Part shown: piece by piece, positions 60,212 through 64,000 of the stretch
Position numbering within the stretch: the first letter of the stretch is position 1
How the letters are laid out: the number at the start of each line of letters is the position of its first letter
From: Cephalotus follicularis
Lineage: Eukaryota > Streptophyta > Magnoliopsida > Oxalidales > Cephalotaceae
NCBI GenBank assembly: GCA_001972305.1
Contig: BDDD01002950.1
Coordinates: 193,247-257,246, forward strand
Reading direction: 5' to 3'
DNA length: 64,000 bases
Notes under the pieces: generated by a model
Seen by the model: only the letters and a program-made list of their open reading frames with translations
Databases searched by the model: none
Told to the model about the DNA's origin: nothing
Translations under genes and position numbers: made by a program

Positions 60212-61409
60212 GATGGAGCCAACAGCTGAAGCTTATGGCTGCCTACTCATGCATGCCCTCTCCTCCTTTGTCTGTGGAGACATCCTCTTGGAGAGGTGAA
60301 TTCCCTGACCAATTGGTAGTAGGCCACGCTTGGAATTCTCGAGGCCTTACCATTTCAGTACCTTGCTGATGTACTGGCTTTGGGAGAGCCCTAACAACCT
60401 AGTAGATCTATCTCAATAGATCTTTATACCTAATATATAAGAAGCCTTTCCAAAATCCTTCATGGAGAAGTTATTGGATAACCATACTTTAACGGACTAT
60501 AACATACCCATATCATTCCCTATGATTAGTATGTTGTCCACGTATAGTACAAAGAAAGTGATGTTTGGGCCATCCTATTTCCGGTAGACACAAGGCTCAT
60601 CTACGTTTTTTTAAGAAACCGAAAGTCTTAATGGTCTCATAAAAAAGGATGTTCCAGCTACGGGATGCTTGCTTAAGGCCATAAATAGACCTTTGGAGCT
60701 TGCACACTCTCTATGGATGCTCCTCGAATGTAAACCCCTCAGGTTGGGATATATAAATGTCCTCTTCAAGATAGCCATTCAAGAAGGCTGTCTTGACATC
60801 CATCTGCCGCATCTCATAATCATAATGAGCGGCAATCGCAAGCAATTTCCGTTTGGACTTAAGCATAGTGACAGGTGAGAAAGTATTTGTATAGTCGACT
60901 TTGTGTCTTTGCCTGTACCCTTTCGTGACCAATCACGCTTTATAAGTCTCTATCTTACCATCAGCGTCAATCTTCCTCTTGAAGATCCATTTTTAACAAA
61001 TAGGGTTAACACCCTAAGGTGCATCTACCAAGTTCCATACTTGGTTGGCATACATGGAGTCCATCTCATATTTCATGGCTTCAAGCCATGCCTAAGATTC
61101 AGTGCTCTTCACTGCTTCCTCATAGCTGACAGGCTCATCATCATCTATGTCATTGAGTTCATCAGTGCCCTCGATGAGAAAACCATATCTCTCAGGAGCT
61201 GTTGAAACTCGGCCTGATCTCCTCACCAAAGGAGTGCCTTCCTGAGATCCTTTCTTAGGTTAGGGTCCTTCCCCAATTATGTCTCTAGAGGGTTCAACCT
61301 CTAATTCCACTTCATCTTGTGGGCTTTCACAAGGTGATAACTCTCTCAGTTCCACCTTCCTCCCACTGCTCCCTGCAAGCAGGTAATCCCTCTCCTGGAA
61401 TTTAGCAGT
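60212..61409 (-). pseudogene. Reverse transcriptase of copia element C
   Basis: Contains MVTKGYRQRHKVDYTNTFSPV and MRQMDVKTAFLNGYLEEDIY (60711-60932), the conserved N-terminal part of copia RT. The catalytic region near 60520-60550 is recognisable but in several frames. Stops and indels are scattered throughout. Confidence 0.8.
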
Positions 61410-61811
61410 TCACAAAATGAAAACCTTTTGTTCGTTGGAATGGTAAAAGTAGTATCCCATGATTTCCTTAGGATACCCCAAAAATCGGCAACGATCCACT
61501 CGTGGCTCTAGCTTAGAAGCCTCTTGCCTCTTAACATAAGCTGGACAGCCCCAAACCCTTAGATGGTTTAGGCTGGGTTTCCTCCTTTTAAATTCCTCGT
61601 AAGGAGTGGAGGGGACGGATTTAGAAGGAATCTGGTTTAGGATGTGTGCTGCCGCTTGCAGCGCATAACCCCATAATGATATAGGCAGATCTGTAAAAGA
61701 CATCATGGACCAGACCATATTCATCAAGGTCCTATTCCTTCGCTCGGACACACCATTATGCTATGCTGTTACTGGAGGTGTCCATTGAGAGAGAATTCCG
61801 TTATCACTAAG
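61410..61811 (-). pseudogene. Integrase end of copia element C, truncated
   Basis: MSERRNRTLMNMVWSMM, FWGYAL-like LWGYALQAAAHILNQIPSKSV, TPYEEFKRRKPSLNHLRVWGCPAYV and CRFLGYPKEIMGYYFY are the C-terminal integrase core and GKEIG-type module of copia. The upstream part is cut at 61811 by the Athila LTR and would continue beyond the window. Confidence 0.85.
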
Positions 61812-63037
61812 TGTTTAGCATAAAAATGTGTTGTTTTTAATGTGTTATTTGTGATATTTTTATGCTTGGAATAGACTACTTTGGTTGTGTTATATTGATT
61901 TTTAGGTACAAGTGCTAAATGATCAAAGTGCAAGAATACTACCCAAAAGTGTGCAAAATTGGAGCTTTAAGAGTAGAGATTGAAGAAATGACAAATTCTG
62001 CAGAAAACAGACCACAAGTGTCGACGCCTTTCAATATAAGTCGATGTCTTTTCTGGGTTTACATGAAAGAAGTCGATGTCTTTCCTTGAAAGTCGACGTC
62101 TTTTCTGGAAAATGCAACAATCTTCAAGAGCTATGAACAAGACATCGACGTCTTTCACACAAGGGATCGACGTCTTTATGCCAATTCAACCTGTAACTAT
62201 TGGAGCAAAAGAAGTCGACATCTTTCATATAAGAAGTCGACGTCTTTCACTCGTTTCTTAGCAAGTCGCGATTTTTACGAAAAGAAGTCGACACCTTTTA
62301 AAAGAAGTCGACGCCTACCTCTGCAGCAGAAGTAGAAAGTTTAGATTTTTGCCATATTTTGTAACTAGGATTACTTTTATTCCATTTTTGATCAGTTGTA
62401 TAGTATGTAAACAATGTTATTTCGGCCAGAAATAGAGAGAGTGTGTGGACATAGCCACCTTCCCTAATTTAGTTTTGTTTTACAATGTTTAGGAGCTAAA
62501 CTTTTCAAGGTTTTAGGGAAGAACAAGCCTAGATTGTTATTGTTTCAATTCCATCAATAAAAATCCTTGAATATTTGATTTGTTCTTCAATATTTCTGCC
62601 TTCGCACAGACTTTGTCTGTCTGAGTACTTCGTATAGACCTAGCATGTCTACTCATACGCCTTGTCATCACCGCCGCACTCCGTATAGACCTAGCTCTCG
62701 TTGTTTATCAAGGTATGATCATTCAACTCCATGGAATTGTTCAATACAATCTACGGTGAGTTTCTATACCCTAAAACCGTCTCTTTATTGTATATTCTCT
62801 TCATTTTTATTTATTGCATGTTTTATTTCATAGTATTTCAATTTTAACGCTTTTAATTATCGAAGTCTTAATTTCTTGTTTTGTAGGAGTAGTTTTCGTT
62901 AATTTATTTCAAATTTGGTATACTTCGCCTAGGTTAGATAGATTATAACTAATTTACGTTTCCCTGCGTTCCACTCGTTACTGCATGATCCGTGCACTTG
63001 CGGTTATACATTTTAAAACATCCTAAATCAGTGAACA
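61812..63037 (+). repeat. 5' LTR of the Athila element
   Basis: 1226 bp, TGTTTAGC to GTGAACA. Carries the GTCGACGTCTTTC array at 62010-62325. Parts match 38428-39250 and 40797-40951. Confidence 0.87.
62010..62325 (+). repeat. GTCGACGTCTTTC motif array
   Basis: About ten copies of AAGTCGACGTCTTTC and near variants in the Athila LTR; most have the SalI-type palindrome GTCGAC or TCGAC core. Confidence 0.8.
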
Positions 63038-63043
63038 AGTTTT

Positions 63044-63061
63044 TGGCGCCGTTGCCGGGGA
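63044..63061 (+). other. Primer-binding site, tRNA-Asp
   Basis: TGGCGCCGTTGCCGGGGA, six bases after the LTR, complementary to the 3' end of plant tRNA-Asp(GUC). This site is typical of Athila. Confidence 0.9.
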
Positions 63062-63602
63062 AACGTTTTAAATTAGTTTAAATTTATTTAACTGATTCGT
63101 AGTATTTAGTTTAGATTTAATTCAAAAAAAAAACTGGTTTGTTTTAAATTGTGTTTTCTGTTTTAATTTGTGTTCGTTAATATAATTAGTTTATTTCTGC
63201 TTTAGTGTGTGCTCTACGTTAGTTATTTAATTCCCCGTGTGTGTTCCGTTTGTGTTTTATTTTTATTTTTTTGGTTTTTTATTTATGTTTGTTTTTGTTT
63301 TTATTTTTATATTTGTTTATTTATTTTGTTTTTGTTTTTCTAACAATTCTAACTTAGTTTAAATAGGATCAGCATAACTTTTAACAAACCCTAACCCCAT
63401 TTGCATAATCTTTAACAATTTTCTAACGTAGATAAATTAGGTTTCTTGCCTAGACCTTTGTGTTTCCGTTAACTTAGTTTAAATAAGGGAATTGCATAAG
63501 CTTTAACAACAAAATTCGCATAATCTTTGCATAAGCTTTTAACAAACCCTAATTTTGCTAAGTTAATTCCTACCAATAGTTTAGGATTCCTAGTCTTAGT
63601 TT
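63062..63602 (+). other. Athila leader, non-coding
   Basis: T-rich leader with a TTTTATTTTT-type low-complexity run at 63230-63340. No frame with a domain. Confidence 0.7.
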
Positions 63603-64000
63603 ATGACAGATTGGGTTCGTGGTCCAAACCATCGCTTAGAAAGAATTAATCAACCAAGACCAATGGCGGACGCACGCCCACTTCAAACTCTTCGCGATAA
63701 ATTCTACCCCGCTAGGACAGTGCAACCATCCAGTATCCTGTTGCCTGCACCTAACGGGAACAATTTTGAGTTAAAATCCCAGTTCATTAGCATGCTTCCG
63801 CACTTTCATGGTGTACCCAATGAGGATGCATATCTCTTCCTTCATGAGTTCGAGGAGCTATGTGCCCTCATGAAACTTCAGCAACTATCTGACGATGATA
63901 TCAAGTTGCAATTCATAAATTTTGCTCTTAAAGACGGAGCTAAGAAATGGCTCTACAGTCTCCCAACTAATTCCATCTCCACTTGGGATCAGTTCACTGT
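63603..64000 (+). CDS. Athila gag, N-terminal part
   Basis: Open from ATG 63603 to the window end (132 full codons), not closed. MTDWVRGPNHRL opens a basic leader. The gag domain is clear: FISMLPHFHGVPNEDAYLF, LKLQF-like IKLQFINFALKDGAKKW and LYSLPTNSISTWDQF, the classic plant Ty3/gypsy Gag stretch preceding the zinc knuckle. No stops so far, in contrast to the older elements. Expected role: capsid assembly in the cytoplasm. The ATG was chosen as the first in frame after stops in the leader; a second ATG lies 20 codons on. Confidence 0.85.
   Translation, partial: MTDWVRGPNHRLERINQPRPMADARPLQTLRDKFYPARTVQPSSILLPAPNGNNFELKSQFISMLPHFHGVPNEDAYLFLHEFEELCALMKLQQLSDDDIKLQFINFALKDGAKKWLYSLPTNSISTWDQFT

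Larger units (their letters stand above)
61812..64000 (+). mobile_element. Athila-type element, 5' part
   Basis: Starts TGTTTAGCATAAAAATG at 61812, right after CTAAG (61807-61811), the likely target duplication. 5' LTR, tRNA-Asp primer site, long leader and gag follow in order. The rest lies outside the window. Inserted into the integrase of copia element C. Confidence 0.85.

Overview
This window is plant nuclear DNA made almost entirely of retrotransposons nested inside one another. The evidence is Ty3/gypsy and Ty1/copia polyproteins, tRNA-iMet and tRNA-Asp primer sites, a PIF/Harbinger-like DNA transposon and plant-type lineages (Tekay/Del chromovirus, Tat, Athila). I see no complete host gene, no tRNA or rRNA gene and no CRISPR array. 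The only host-derived coding sequence I recognise is a sugar-transporter exon carried inside the Harbinger-like element. The species cannot be named from this; a flowering plant with a repeat-rich genome is as far as I would go.

Layout. 1-3.4 kb: decayed repeat DNA with minisatellites and a partial copia-type LTR. 3.4-9.9 kb: an old, heavily decayed copia element on the minus strand (here E), split by a 2371-bp Harbinger-like element with TTA target duplications. 9.9-13.4 kb: two head-to-tail partial copia LTRs, then an unclassified LTR and primer site. 13.449-31.173 kb: a Tekay-like non-autonomous element (TSD ATTCA) with 3.4-kb LTRs that keeps only gag. Its 3' LTR is split by a full-length minus-strand Tekay chromovirus at 18.312-27.884 kb (TSD TAAAT), whose own 5' LTR carries a copied piece of pol.

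31.2-57.3 kb: a second old copia element (D, plus strand), whose RNase H region is split at 35082/56959 by a nest. Solo LTR B (TSD ATGGG) contains solo LTR A (TSD CGTCG) and, separately, a Tat element (44.015-55.497 kb, TSD AAGAC). LTR A contains a Tekay-type solo LTR (37.474-42.804 kb, TSD ACGTC). That LTR contains an Athila derivative (38.428-40.951 kb, TSD CACGT) with an intact 500-codon gag-protease frame. 57.3-61.8 kb: a third copia element (C, minus strand) with its 3' LTR and part of pol, cut at 61811 by the start of an Athila element that runs off the right edge with an open gag frame.

Working parts. The most complete expression unit is in the Tat element: besides the minus-strand gag-pol there is a plus-strand (antisense) gene with a TATA box, a 5'-UTR intron, two further introns and a polyadenylation signal. 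Most polyproteins are broken by stops, largely TAG and TGA of the kind produced by C-to-T change at methylated sites. Target-site duplications were read directly at both ends for seven LTR insertions and the Harbinger-like element, so relative insertion order in the nest is secure. Family assignments rest on motifs I recognised, not on database searches.
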